64,000 nt of DNA, taken from contig CM035806.1 of assembly GCA_020466095.1 (NCBI GenBank), positions 111,187,639 to 111,251,638 on the forward strand. Direction: 5' to 3'. The position numbers and the translations under genes are program-made. This DNA comes from Chlorops oryzae. Lineage: Eukaryota; Arthropoda; Insecta; Diptera; Chloropidae. Each line of letters opens with the position of its first letter. The first letter of the stretch is position 1. Of the stretch, positions 34,757-45,963 are shown one piece after another. Under the pieces are notes generated by a model that saw nothing but the letters and a program-made list of their open reading frames with translations, did not search any database and was not told the DNA's origin.

Positions 34757-35129
34757 TATGAAGACAACATGAAAGACAAACTCCAGTTGTGGAAACATAT
34801 CGTCGCCCGGGGATTCATGTGCTCTACGTGCAAAAAACACATTTCGAGTAAATCGAAGTTGAAGTTTGAAACTATTTTTTTCAAAAACTGTACGATAAGG
34901 TTTTTTGTGTGTTTCACTATTAATTTGTGCGAGAATAGTTATTCGAAGAGTATATTTTCGAATCCTTAACGTAACGCATAAAAGGGTATTTTATGGCTTT
35001 AAAAAAAATTCACTTTGCTCTATACGCCATTTCAAACATATTTCGGTGAAAATGTAATACATAGAGCAAAGTGACATAAAAAAAAATTTTTCAATATAAA
35101 TATTTTCTTTCAAAATCGGTTGAGAAAAT

Positions 35130-35602
35130 TTGGTATACGAGCTCACCGGGACATGAGTAAGAACAAGTTCGAGAATTGACCCGATCGGACCATTTTTAGG
35201 GGTACCTCCAGTACTAGGGTCTGTTACGATAATCACAAAAACTGCTTTAAAATCGAAGTTTTTCAAGGTATTTTGATGAAATTCGGTATTTGAACATGCA
35301 TAAAGCCAAGTAATATGGTTTTAAAAAATTTGAAAAGTGGGCGTGGCAGAAGGGAGTTTTTTGAAAATTGTCTCCTTCGCCCGAAATTCAAATGGGACTT
35401 GAACGAAAGTTAGCACTTATGCCTTATTTGTAGCCACAAATATCCTCCCCAAAAATTTGCTTAATCGGTCCATTATTAAGGGTACCTCCAGTACTAGGGT
35501 CTAACACAAAAATCCCAAAACTTTCCCAGAATCGGAATATTTCGAAATATTTTAATGAAACTTAGAATTTGAGCGTATATTTAAGCCTCCAATTATAATT
35601 AA
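35130..35602 (+). mobile_element. DINE-1-like family B fragment on the plus strand
   Basis: B motifs in mirror orientation: GGTACCTCCAGTACTAGGGT twice, GAAATTCAAATGGGACTTG, AAGTGGGCGTGGC. It begins near GGTATACGAGCTCACCGGGA and stops at CTCCAATTATAATT where a reversed B copy starts. Both termini are missing. Confidence 0.65.
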
Positions 35603-35674
35603 AAAACAAGTAAGGGTGTTATAGTCAGGCGAGCCTGACTAAAATACCCGACACAGACATACGTGTTCAAATAA

Positions 35675-37596
35675 CACAAGTTTACAAATAAAGGCCAACT
35701 TTTGGACCAGAAAAACTGGATAGCGACCCTATAGGAATTTTTCGTGCTGATTCCGAATCTGGTACCCGTTTTTCTCTATCACGTCAAGTTTTTGAGAAAT
35801 CGTTAAATAACGGTTTTTGACATTTTTACCTATAGTCTATGTCAATAATGAGGTCGTAGACCCTATATGCCTTAACCGATTTCAAAGTTTTTGGTACTCA
35901 TATGAAAGAGGAATGACAACGCAACATATCCTTTATACACAAATTTGGAATTGATTCAGCAACTTGGAAGCTATAGGGCAAAAAACGCGATGCTGATTTC
36001 CAATTTTTAGCGATTTTGTTTAAAAACTTGAAATTCAAATGGTTATAATTTCCGAACCAAGGCTGGTATTCCAGGTCTTAATACTTTGAATGAAAGAACA
36101 ATCAATTGAAAAAGTTTTGAGCCTAAAACAAAAAGAATCCGTTGCGTCGTTCTAATTTTATGAGGATTTTCGCTGAAAATGACAAAAACGAATTTTTATT
36201 TTTGGTATATTCTTCGCTCGTTCATATGTATATTTCAGTTCGAATTGTGTATGTTGGTAAAACTGGCTTAAAAAACATAAAACTTAAATTCTATTTTAAA
36301 CCTATCTTTAAAGCTAAAACCAATTTAAACTTTAAAAATGAACAGAATTTGAACTGAGCCTTTTGTATTGTTTACTATCTGTTTCGCGTATAAGGGACCA
36401 GCAATAGTCACTCAACTGCTGGGTCTATTCAAAAATTTCGTAAAGGCGCTGCAGCGAGATGGACCAGCCTTCCAATATTTGATTAAATTTTTTCCGAAAA
36501 TTTCCTATGCCAAAATTAAAGAAGGTGTTTTTATTGGACCAGACATCAGAAAAATCATGCGTGATGAACACTTTTCGAAACATCTGTCACCTATAGAAGC
36601 AGCTGCTTGGTCATCATTTAAAGACGTTGTGGGAAATTTTTTGGGAAATAAAAAAAGCGACAACTACATAAAAATAGTTGGAGGACTCTTGAAAAATTAT
36701 CGAAAAATGGGAGTTCGGATGTCACTAAAAATACATTTTCTCCACTCACATTTGGATTTCTTCCCCGAAAACTTGGGCAAAACTAGCGACGAACAAGGAG
36801 AGCGCATTCACCAGGACCTACAGAGGATTGAAAAAAATTATAAGGGCTTTTGGGATGAAGGAATGTTGAGTGACTATTGCTGGTCCCTTATACGCGAAAC
36901 AGATAGTAAACAATACAAAAGGCTCAGTTCAAATTCTGTTCATTTTTAAAGTTTAAATTGGTTTTAGCTTTAAAGATAGGTTTAAAATAGAATTTAAGTT
37001 TTATGTTTTTTAAGCCAGTTTTACCAACATACACAATTCGAACTGAAATATACATATGAACGAGCGAAGAATATACCAAAAATAAAAATTCGTTTTTGTC
37101 ATTTTCAGCGAAAATCCTCATAAAATTAGAACGACGCAACGGATTTTTTTTGTTTTAGGCTCAAAACTTTTTCAATTGATTGTTCTTTCATTCAAAGTAT
37201 TAAGACCTGGAATACCAGCCTTGGTTCGGAAATTATAACCATTTGAATTTCAAGTTTTTAAACAAAATCGCTAAAAATTGGAAATCAGCATCGGGTTTTT
37301 TGCCCTATAGCTTCCAAGTTACTGAATCAATTCCAAATTTGTGTATAAAGGATATGTTGCGTTGTCATTCCTCTTTCATATGAGTACCAAAAACTTTGAA
37401 ATCGGTTAAGGCATATAGGGTCTACGACCTCATTATTGACATAGACTATAGGTAAAAATGTCAAAAACCGTTATTTAACGATTTCTCAAAAACTTGACGT
37501 GATAGAGAAAAACGGGTACCAGATTCGGAATCAGCACGAAAAATTCCTATAGGGTCGCTATCCAGTTTCTCTGGTCCAAAACCTTGTATACCTGTG
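35675..37596. mobile_element. Palindromic element with transposase tail, copy D2
   Basis: It is 1922 bp, the same length as D1, with the same ends and a TAA duplication (35672-35674, 37597-37599). The host DINE-B consensus (CAAATAATTTTTAATATC) gives an empty site. By eye it differs from D1 at only a handful of positions (for example GTCAATAATGAGG against GTCAATACTGAGG, and TTTTTGGTACTC against TTTTTGGAACTC). Confidence 0.85.
36368..36949 (+). pseudogene. Transposase C-terminal remnant in element D2
   Basis: The 193-residue reading is identical to that in D1 (21961-22542), including SLKIHFLHSHLDFFPENLG and SDEQGERIHQD. As there, the first residues are antisense of the palindrome arm and the frame opens on TTG. 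Identity of two copies 14.4 kb apart points to recent movement or copying. Confidence 0.6.
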
Positions 37597-38540
37597 TAAT
37601 TTTTAATATCAAGAGGTGTTTAAGGCCAAAAGGGGCCCTATATACCGACTTTTGTTAAATTTCTTTATAAAAACCGTCCCTTTGCCACGCCCACTTTTCC
37701 AATTTTTTTAAAATTCTAATCAGAGGTTTAATATAGGTACTCTCAAATTCTCATTGAAATATTTCAAAAAAGTCAGACTTTAAGGCAGTTTTGGGATTTT
37801 TGTGACAGACCCTAGTACTGTAGGTACCGTTAATAATCCTTGATCGAGGAAATTTTTTTGGAGGATGTTTATGGCTAAAAAGGAAGCATGAGTGCCAAAT
37901 TTCGGTCAAGTTCCATTTGAATTTCGGGTGTAGGAGACAAATTTCGAAAAATTCCCTTCTGCCACGCCCACTTTTACAATTTTTGAAATCATATTACTTG
38001 CCTTTAAACATGTTCAAATATCAAATTTCATCAAAATATCTTGAAAAACTTCGATTTGAATGGCGTATAGGGCAAAAGATCACAAAAATATTGTGTTTCA
38101 AGGGATATAGAGCAAAATGGAGATGAGTTATCTCAGTAACTAGAAGATATAGCCAAAAATGGATTGCGGATTTAAAAAATTTGGCATTGAAAATGGGGAA
38201 TGGCATCCTTAACTCAAATTCGTTAAAATGGCGTATAGAGCACATGAATCTCCGGGCGACGATATAGAATTAATCGACTTTTTCATACTTTCTGAACTGA
38301 AATGAAAACTGTGTTATTTTTTTTTTAGATTCCATATTTAGTCATTCTATGAACATATTCCTAGAACTCAAGGGTTTTTTTGACTTAAAATTTTCTTTAC
38401 TCGAATGGGTTAACAACACGCCAAACATTGTAAAAAATAAATAATACAAATAGAAAAACTGTTAATTTTGTTTTACAAATACATTGTCTCAGACTTTTCA
38501 GTTTTGGTTAGGTGCACTACTATTATTTTGATCGCAGCTG

Positions 38541-38842
38541 TATATGTTAACCCTATTCATAATTAATGTATTAAAGATAATAATCATTCTCTCTCTCTCT
38601 CTCTCTCTCATGGGATTTTTTTTTGACGTGATAACGTCTATTAAATCGATGATAGGACACTCGAAAATCGCAAAAATTACGCCGGTGATTTCAAATTGCG
38701 TTCAACATGTTCATCGTTCAATTTACGCGACACACATACACACTCAAATACATAAAAGTTCGAACCGGTTTAGAGCGAAGAGTTCGCTCTCATGAGAAAG
38801 CAAATCGTCTCAATCGTCTCTCACAAGCAGACAACGCGTAAA
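38541..38842. other. Unassigned spacer with a (CT)n run
   Basis: A (CT)n tract lies at about 38588-38609. GACGTGATAACGTC near 38624 resembles the terminal motif of the 21-kb structure (ACGTGATAACGTC) and may be a fragment of the same family. No gene is seen. Confidence 0.5.
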
Positions 38843-39028
38843 TACCCTGTAGAAGATTGGGGTGAATTGGGGCTCTAGCGAGTAGTCCTCGAGTATAGGA
38901 AAAATAACCAGTGCACGAGTATAGATACCGAGAGTAGAGACTAACTAGTAGCACAGTAAACGAGACGCCTACAGTTCAATTTAGCTTCAACGTTAATGTA
39001 ACAGCGTAGCAAACTTTAAGTCAGATAA

Positions 39029-39099
39029 CTCGATAGTGTGATGGAAGAGTGTTGGCTTAGAAATCTGAAGGACGCGAGTTCGATCCCTGTCGCAGGCGA
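39029..39099 (+). pseudogene. tRNA-like module (forward member of a pair)
   Basis: A-box-like TAGTGTGATGGAAGAG, anticodon-arm-like TGGCTTAGAAATCTGA and B-box-like GAGTTCGATCCC are followed by CGCAGGCG and an A-rich stretch. The order and spacing are tRNA-like, but the acceptor stem is absent. Confidence 0.5.
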
Positions 39100-39311
39100 A
39101 AAGTATGTGGAAGAATAGTAAAATTCAAAAATACAAAAAATTGAAAATAAAATACACATGGCTTGTCTGACTTCGCCATTGGTGCATTGACGTCTCAGAG
39201 CTTGTTCAAATATTTCTTTGAATTTAGAATCCTTTTTTTAATTTTTTATTTGCATTTTATTCTTGTTAATATTTAATTTTGAATAACTAATCCAAAAAAA
39301 AAATTTATAAA

Positions 39312-39387
39312 TTCGCTTTAGCGAGAATCGGACCCCGGTCTTCCGGGGCGTGCGGCAAAAGCTCTACCCATGCGCTACTTCAGCCCG
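39312..39387 (-). pseudogene. tRNA-like module (reverse member of a pair)
   Basis: On the minus strand TAGCGCATGGGTAGAGC is a strong A box/D arm, CGCCCCGGAAGACCGGGG a variable or T-arm region and GGGGTCCGATTCTCG a B-box-like segment. GCTGAAG/GCTAAAGC near the ends may be acceptor remnants. It looks like a tRNA pseudogene. Confidence 0.55.
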
Positions 39388-39642
39388 AGCCGTTGCCTTT
39401 GCTAGTAACGTAATATATGAAATGTACTTGATTGGCCCCATAATCTCTACTTCTACACTACTTCAAACGCGAGTAGAGATTTTTCAATGACAGCACAATG
39501 TTAAAATCGTCAGTTGAATGCATTGTGGGGCAAATTTATGGCGAGTAGTACTGGGGCATTTACGAGTACCCTTAGACCATACCCTGGAGTACTCCAATCT
39601 TCTACACGGTATGCAAAAGGCACAGACAGACAAACGTGGTAC

Positions 39643-40978
39643 CAGTGATGCCACTCGCTCAAAAAATAATGTATCAAAATATTTTTTCAAAAGTATTAAA
39701 GTGATCACCATTTCTTAAAAAAAGTATCAAAAGTGTAATTTGATAACGCCAATGAAAATGTCCATAAAAAGTTTTGGAAAGTCTACTAAAGTAAGAAATG
39801 GAATCTCTTTACTTTCTTCCGGGCGTATTAGAATTTTAAAAACTTCAAATTTCAATGTTAAAAATAGAAGTCTTTATTTTCACAATTTCAAAAGTTAAAA
39901 ATAAAAAAAGAACAAAAACAGCTATTCATATGTTTACAAACATAGCAATTTAGGAAGAATGAAATTTAGGAGAAATGCCTAAATCGAGCAGTGAAGGAGT
40001 AATGACATTTTCATCCATTCGGAGTTTTGACGAGCAATCCGAAATGGAGCAACGCCGGAGTCATGGAATTTTCATCCATTTGGAGCAATCCGAATCCGAG
40101 CAATGGAGAGTAATGACTTTTTCATCCATTCGGAGCAATCCTGAATGGAGCGATGAAGGAGTAATGACTTTTTCATACATTTGGAGCATAAGCGAGCAAT
40201 CCGAAATCAAAAAAAAATTTAATTAAATTTGATATCAAAGTTATAAATGAAACAAATCCCATACTTTCGATTTGGCAAACATGGTGTCGAGGGTGATCAC
40301 TTGACTAGGAATCGAGAGTTCCGAGGTTCAAACCCCACAACAGGAAAATCAAAAGCGGGAAATAAACATTTAAAGAAATGGGTTTAATTTAGATAATATT
40401 ATAAAAATACTCAAAAACTGAGGTAAAAATATTACTCCATTTGGGCTCCTTCAGGAGCTACAAAATATTAATCCATTTTTGCTAATTCAAGAGATTCAAA
40501 GGATTACTCACTATTTGCTATTACTCTCCTCGACCTCCAATCGGAGGTCAAAAAGAGTAGTCTTTTTGATCTCCATTGGGAGCTTAAAAGGATTGCTCGC
40601 CCGTAAGGACATGCAATGCTAAAAAGGAGTACAAAATACATGAGGCTCGGAGATTTGAGGAGTAATCCATTGCTCCAAAAGGAGTAATGCAAGATTAATC
40701 TTTGAGTAATTCTACTTTTTACTGGGGGGCTTAAAATATACAAATGTAAATTCTTCAATTCAAAGTGTAGGCACTAGGGCAACAACTACAAATCCAAAAA
40801 AAAAAACAGATCAGTGATATCAAACGAAATGGAAATGTCAAAATCCGTTTAGCTCTAATTAAACAGAGTTGCTAGCCCTCAAAACAAAAAGGTATCAAAT
40901 TCAGAAAAATGGAATCTCCGTATCATTTGGAAAAGAAAGTATCACTTTTGATACAATTGTATCAGTTTGGCAACACTG
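39643..40978. mobile_element. hAT-like non-autonomous element
   Basis: The ends are CAGTGATGCCA (left) and the mirror TTGGCAACACTG (right). The 8-bp flanks are CGTGGTAC (39635-39642) and CGTGGGAC (40979-40986), one mismatch, as expected for an old hAT duplication. The mirror arm of the 21-kb structure near 29540 carries the uninserted site (AGTCCACGCTTG). Subterminal GTATCAAAAGTG motifs are mirrored. The interior holds repeat E copy 2 with a tRNA-like module. No transposase. Confidence 0.7.
40281..40343 (+). pseudogene. tRNA-like module, serine-type
   Basis: TTGACTAGGAATCGAG resembles a tRNA-Ser(GGA) anticodon arm and GGTTCAAACCCC a B box. The module is closely related to the one at 31398-31463, with matching flanks (TTCGATTTGGCAAACA upstream, CCACAACAGG downstream). 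Confidence 0.5.
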
Positions 40979-41706
40979 CGTGGGACTGCCGAAAAACAAT
41001 CAGAACGAAAAACAATTCTCAATGTGTTGAGGCGAGAAGTCCGATTGTTTTGTTCTTGCAGTGATCGTTTCTACGTATTTCTAGCGTGTCTTCATATAGA
41101 ACGTTGTCTTTCTTTACATGATATATAGTACATTATAACCTTTTTTAGCATTACATACTCTTTGGATATGTGAACAAACAAATTTCAAAAACAAAGACAA
41201 ATTTCTGAATCCTGTATTTTTAAAGAAAATAACAGAGCAACAAAATATTTTCACCCCCCCTACATGCTCTATCGAAATTTTTAAGATTTGCGTGTCGCTG
41301 TTGGTTTGTGTGAGCGTTAGACTGCAATCAGTGTGAAGCTGTGATGTTTGTTGTATTTCCGCACCAACAAATTGCAACAAACACATGACAGCCTACGCTT
41401 CAGCTTTAGCTTCATTATAATTGCAGCCTTGGACATCTTAGTAATTATACACTCTTTGGTTACATTACTTCAACCTACAATTCTCATAAGCATTATCCGG
41501 ATGAACATATAAGAGGTAACAAAATTTTCCGAACATCTTGTTGCAATTCGTTCACGCACTCATATAAATTGTGCAGATTAATTTTTGAAAAGAACAATTG
41601 GTACATCATCATACTCTGTACGTTTAATATATGTACACTGTGTCAAGTAAAAATTTAATTTTGTATGAACAGGGCCTAAAAAAATTGTTAAAACAAAGGC
41701 AGGGTT

Positions 41707-42140
41707 CAATGCTCGGACTTGAAAATTTTTAAAGATGGTAGATTTTTAAAGAAGGGGTAGTAGATTCGAATAAAAAGTTGTTGATTTAAAATTGTTTATA
41801 ATAGTAATACAGTATATCACATCTGATCTGTAGAAAATTGGGAAACTTACATTATTTTAGGTATTTCTCTTATAAAAAAAATGTGTCAATATTAATTGGA
41901 TGTCGTTAAGCGCCAATACTGCCATTTTTGACAAAACTGCCAACATATTTTTCAATAACACATAACATTGAAGCACATTTTTTATGTTCTCAATTATTCT
42001 AAATGATAGTAAAATAAATAAAACAAAGGCATAAATAAGTACCAAAAAAAAAAATTAGATTTGGACCTAGCGTGGTAGAAGTGGTAGAAAGTGAAAATAG
42101 TGGTAGATCTACCATTAAAGTAGTATAAGTCCGAGCACTG
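41707..42140. mobile_element. hAT-like MITE in the right arm of the 21-kb structure
   Basis: The inverted ends are CAATGCTCGGACTT and AAGTCCGAGCACTG, 434 bp apart, with imperfect 8-bp flanks GCAGGGTT (41699-41706) and ACAGGGAT (42141-42148). The left arm of the larger structure lacks it. No coding capacity. Confidence 0.65.
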
Positions 42141-42438
42141 ACAGGGATCGAAAATATTTATGAAATTGATTTTGAAAACTTTAATATGCAATTTTAGTTT
42201 AAAGAGTGAAGTATAATTATTATTTTCTATTTCATACTTATGTTAAAAATCGCAAAAAATTACAAAATGAGACTTATTTTCTAACTTTTAAATTAATACG
42301 TCTAAGGGGAGGGAGTTTCACAAATCGTCAAAAATAGCCTACGTGAACTTGAATGATCCATTTTATGTACATAATGAGTGTTTTTTATGACGTTATCACG
42401 TAAAACTATCGTCCGTAAATTGACTTTACAGACAATTT

Positions 42439-45400
42439 TTTTTTTTAAATATTTTTGAAGGGAGAATAAATTTATTGGAAGAATTATGCGAATTTCGAAT
42501 GGCTTGGCATGGCTCACAACGCGCGTCGTGTTGAAAGTTTTTTTTTCTAAATCACAGTTTTGTTTATTAATTTTCTAAATTAATAAAATATAATACTCTG
42601 AGGTCCAGTCAAATTCAATTAACGGAAATTAAATTAATTTAGAAAATTTATATCACAGCAAACTTCTAGGCATATAAATGGCAATTATCATTAAATGTTC
42701 AACGCAGCTGGTAGTTCAATAAAAACGTTACAAACTAGCAAACCAGCCGGCGACCAGGCAAATAAGCGAACATGCGGCAAAAGAATGAAGCATGAAATCT
42801 TAAAGAATCCGAGTGTGAGTTCGAGTTCGAATTCGGGTCCGAGTGATAGAGAGCCTGGCTGAGCAATGGCGCCAAAGATGTGTGAATGATACCAAAGTTT
42901 ATTATTAGCCAAATGCAGTTGTTAAAGAGGCGCATGTGCGCATGCGCAGAGCAGTGAGTGGACGAACTGTTGCTCAGCTCAGCTCAGTGAAGTTGTTTTT
43001 TTGTGCATTTGTGCATTTGGACGACTTTGATGCACTTTGCTGGTTCAGTGCGCGCGCAATATTTAAGCCAAACGAATTAGTTTCGATACGAAGACGGCCA
43101 ACTTAAAAAATCTTGAACAACGTTTCGAAGATGAGTCAGCGCAGATGATGACGCATGCGCTTTAAATAGAAACAGGAAGACATTCAATTATAATCTGATA
43201 TCGATACGGGGCACCTAAAAAATAGAAATTCTTCATTGACGGAATTTATTTATTTATTGTTTGTTTGTTTGGTGTGTATTTAAGCGTTTATGCTACCGTA
43301 CCGCACCGCAACACTACGCATCGCATCGCTTTTGGAGATAATAATTCGCTTATCTTAGAAGAGGCTCTTCTTGTTAAACGCACGAACTGTTCTGTTTAAT
43401 GCACATTCAACGTAATCATCATCAGCATCAGTGTCGTCGCGGTCTTTGTCATTGTCTTAATATTTTATCTCATTATCGCCGCTATCACTGACGTGAGAAG
43501 GAAAATGTTTGAAAGAATTAATCTCCTAAATTTGTTTTGTATTTTCAATTGCAAACAGTTCATTCTACTTCATTCCATAACGTGCTTCATGTGCTGCGGT
43601 CGCTCGTGCCATTTTGTCTGATCAAAAGAAAATTAAGCAGAAATTCACTTAAAGGAAAAATTCTTAGAAAATCTAACGAAAAATCGTAATCAATAAAATT
43701 CAATAAAACTGTAAAAAAAATTCTTTTAACGTAACGATCGCAAAAAAGTCGTGTTCTGTCACACTGCGCTAAAGAGTCCAACATTTATCAGCAACTTGTT
43801 TATCAGTGGCACTCAACTTCACTTCAAGAATAGTGGCATGTCTTTAGAACGATTTTCGGCTGGCTGGCGTTGGCAGGTGAAAAAGTGACAAGACAAAATA
43901 GTTGAAAATTTGAAAAAAAATCCATAAAATAGTTTTTAAAAAACAGTTAATCTTTGGAATTGTACCTACCTTACGTCGAACCTCGCCACCGTTCAAATAA
44001 GTTCGTGCCGTCGCCGCGGTCTGTTCGCCTCTTCATTCCGACGCGTCGGTCGGTTGGTCCGTCTTCAATTTTCCATCCCTTATATTGCCGTGTTTTGATT
44101 GTCTCAATCGTTAGTATGAAACTATCGAAGAGTTTCGATGAATTAATTTTAAGCGCATCGCGTTTGAGCTTAAATAATTTACGTGCAGCAGGTCGAAAGA
44201 AAAATAAAAATGTCAGTGCAAAATTACTTTAAACAAAAATATCTTAACGTTTTTTTTTTCCAAATCTAAGTTTGCTAACTAACAAAATAATGTGATGATT
44301 TCCATTGAAGTAATTTATTATCGTATTTAATTTTGTTGCTCTAATAATGCTTCAAGTTTACTAACAAAATTATAAAAAAAAAAAACTCAAGAATATTTCC
44401 ATCAAAGATATTTTTCATCATTTAATTCTTCCCGAAGAATTTTTAAACCAATGGCTTCAAAATGGGATTCACCAAGCGCCAAAGTCTGACTTCGTTGCTT
44501 GTTTTGATGACGGAATTAGAGCTTAAATTTTAAGTGTTTACATCGAACTCGAGACCATGTGCGTTGGAAAAAAAGAATTTTTTCAATTTTGTAACACTTG
44601 GAATTTATGTGTCTTATGGACACTCAATCCAACTTCGAAACGGATTTCCTCGCGAATCCTTCAAGCATATCAGGTCAAAAGTACGAACAATTGTTCAGCT
44701 TTTGGCATCTCTCTTGTTCGATGCAATAATCTTACGAAAACAGGCACGTCGGGCGTATTTCAAGCGGGTTAAAATTACTAAGTATAATTTTTATTGCGAT
44801 ATTTTTTTTTTTTTTTTTTTTTTTTTTGTTTTTAATTTCATAAACCCAGACTAATGACGTTTATGTGGCAGCTAACAAAGATTATATTTAAGAAAACAAA
44901 AATCGATTTAATTTTCCCCAAATCAGTGTTTTATTTCGCAATTGAATTTATAAAAATTATAAGATATTTTGTAGTTCATCTATTATTCATTCTTATTTAT
45001 ATGTGCAGGAGAATATATTTTAGTTCTATGTACATATGCACAGTGAGCATCTGAAATGATCTCACGGTTCACCATAGCCGGAAACTGATCGATTCCATGC
45101 AGCACAAAAACGTGGTATGAGGTATTGTACTCAATCTAACTGTGCATAGTTTGAGCCTATTTTTAAAATAATCTATCTAGGGCTTTTTTAAAAAACAACT
45201 TTTTTTAAAATCGACTTTTTCCATCGTGTTTTCCCCAATAGCAGGGCATATTTTTTTTTCTTTTTGTTGAAATGTTGGGGTGTTCAAGGCGAATTTGAAA
45301 GATAGTTAGGAAAAAACAATTTCGGAGTTTTTTCAGAATTTTGAAAAGAGGTTTAGCGGTCTCGCACCTCGATTATTCACTAATAATCGGGCTTTTCAGA

Positions 45401-45963
45401 AGTTTTTTTTATTTCGAGCAAAAGTTTATCGGTAAGAAACATTTTCTGAGTCTTGGAGTCATTGCTTCGGGAGAAAATTGTCCGAACTTTACTGTGGTCT
45501 ACATAAGACCTCAAATGAACAAACAAACTAAATGAAATTACGCTGTTGTGCGCCGACAGGTATAAAAAATGCGCCTAAATAAATGGTATTCAAATATAAA
45601 ACGCATTATAAACGCAAACAGCTCTTAATAATTTTTGGGAATATTCAGGATGAGTTGGGTTTCGTTTAAATCTTCCCCATGTTTTTTAAAATCTGAATGC
45701 ACCGATTCTGCAGCTTGTTCGCTATACTTGCCAAGACCACTTCTGTTTTTTTCAATGAATTGTGGAACGTGGTGTAAAATTGTATGGATTTTGGGTGTGG
45801 TGTTTAGCTAGATATCTTGTCTAAAACTGTCTCAAATCAGGAAATTGGACGTGAATGGGCTAGGCCTGATGCATTCTATTCAATTCGATTAATAAACAAG
45901 TGTTGTGACTGGTACAAGCATGCACGCATTGTGTTATTTACAAAACTACGACGAAAGAATATA
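42439..45963. other. Mostly non-repetitive region, possible host promoter or leader
   Basis: This is the longest stretch without recognisable transposon text. It has GAGAG- and CGCACCGCA-rich segments at 42780-43330, TATTTAAGC-type TATA-like motifs near 43061 and 43277, and a long AT-rich run after 44240 with a poly-T block at about 44802-44828. I see no complete gene. Confidence 0.4.
44116..44232 (+). CDS. Very weak candidate short coding start, unknown
   Basis: An ATG at 44116 opens 38 codons (MKLSKSFDELILSASRLS and then a basic tail) before a stop. The upstream frame back to 43954 is open but begins at TTG. A possible donor (AAT/GTCAGT) lies at 44210. The residues are less AT-biased than the surroundings and the position follows TATA-like motifs, so a first exon is conceivable. 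I do not recognise it and it could be chance. Confidence 0.15.
   Translation: MKLSKSFDELILSASRLSLNNLRAAGRKKNKNVSAKLL

Larger units (their letters stand above)
35605..38075 (-). mobile_element. DINE-1-like family B element (copy B9), split by element D2
   Basis: It begins AACAAGTAAGGGTGTTATAG plus hairpin, stops at TGTTCAAATAA (35674) and resumes at 37600 with TTTTAATATCAAGAGGTG, the usual continuation. Later B blocks follow to about 38075 (CTTGAAAAACTTCGATTTGA), where it is truncated. Confidence 0.7.
34797..38265. mobile_element. Inverted-repeat element of unknown family, nested
   Basis: The ends match in inverse orientation: ATATCGTCGCCCGGGGATTC at 34797 and the mirror of ATATCGTCGCCCGGAGATTC ending at 38265, extending through ATGTGCTCTA. 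Interior text such as TTTGCTCTATACGCCATT (about 35015) recurs as GGCGTATAGAGC on the other side. It contains two DINE-B pieces and palindromic element D2. Confidence 0.6.
33477..38540. mobile_element. Tc1-like IR/DR element with CAGTTGCGATC ends, multiply interrupted
   Basis: The inverted ends CAGTTGCGATCAAAATAATA (left) and CAGCTGCGATCAAAATAATA (right, mirror) are flanked by TA (33475-33476, 38541-38542). A second copy of the motif, ATCGATCAAAATAGTAGTAG, lies inside the left end near 33677, giving an IR/DR layout. A broken transposase occupies 33832-34756, followed by an inverted-repeat insertion that itself contains DINE and the second D element. Confidence 0.8.
38843..39611. mobile_element. 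TIR element carrying two facing tRNA-like modules
   Basis: The ends are TACCCTGTAGAAGATTGG at 38843 and the mirror of TACCGTGTAGAAGATTGG ending at 39611. Other inverse pairs inside include GAGTAGTCCTCGAGTA / CGAGTAGTACTGGGG and GAGTAGAGACTA / ATCTCTACTTC. Two tRNA-like modules point toward each other. There is no transposase and no clear target duplication. Confidence 0.55.
21054..42438. mobile_element. Very large inverted-repeat structure, about 21.4 kb
   Basis: The outer ends share GTAAAGTCAATTTACGG and TTTTACGTGATAACGTCATA (21062-21112 against 42388-42432 in mirror). After nested elements are removed, the left arm (21054-21267, 23193-23761, 29416-29560) matches the right arm (40979-41700 and 42149-42438) in inverse order. 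Shared text includes AACACATGACAGC, CGTTAGACTGCAAT, GGATTCAGGAATTTG and GACTGCCGAAAAACAATC. I see no transposase belonging to it. The superfamily and target duplication are unknown. It may be a fold-back element or a genomic inverted duplication. Confidence 0.55.
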
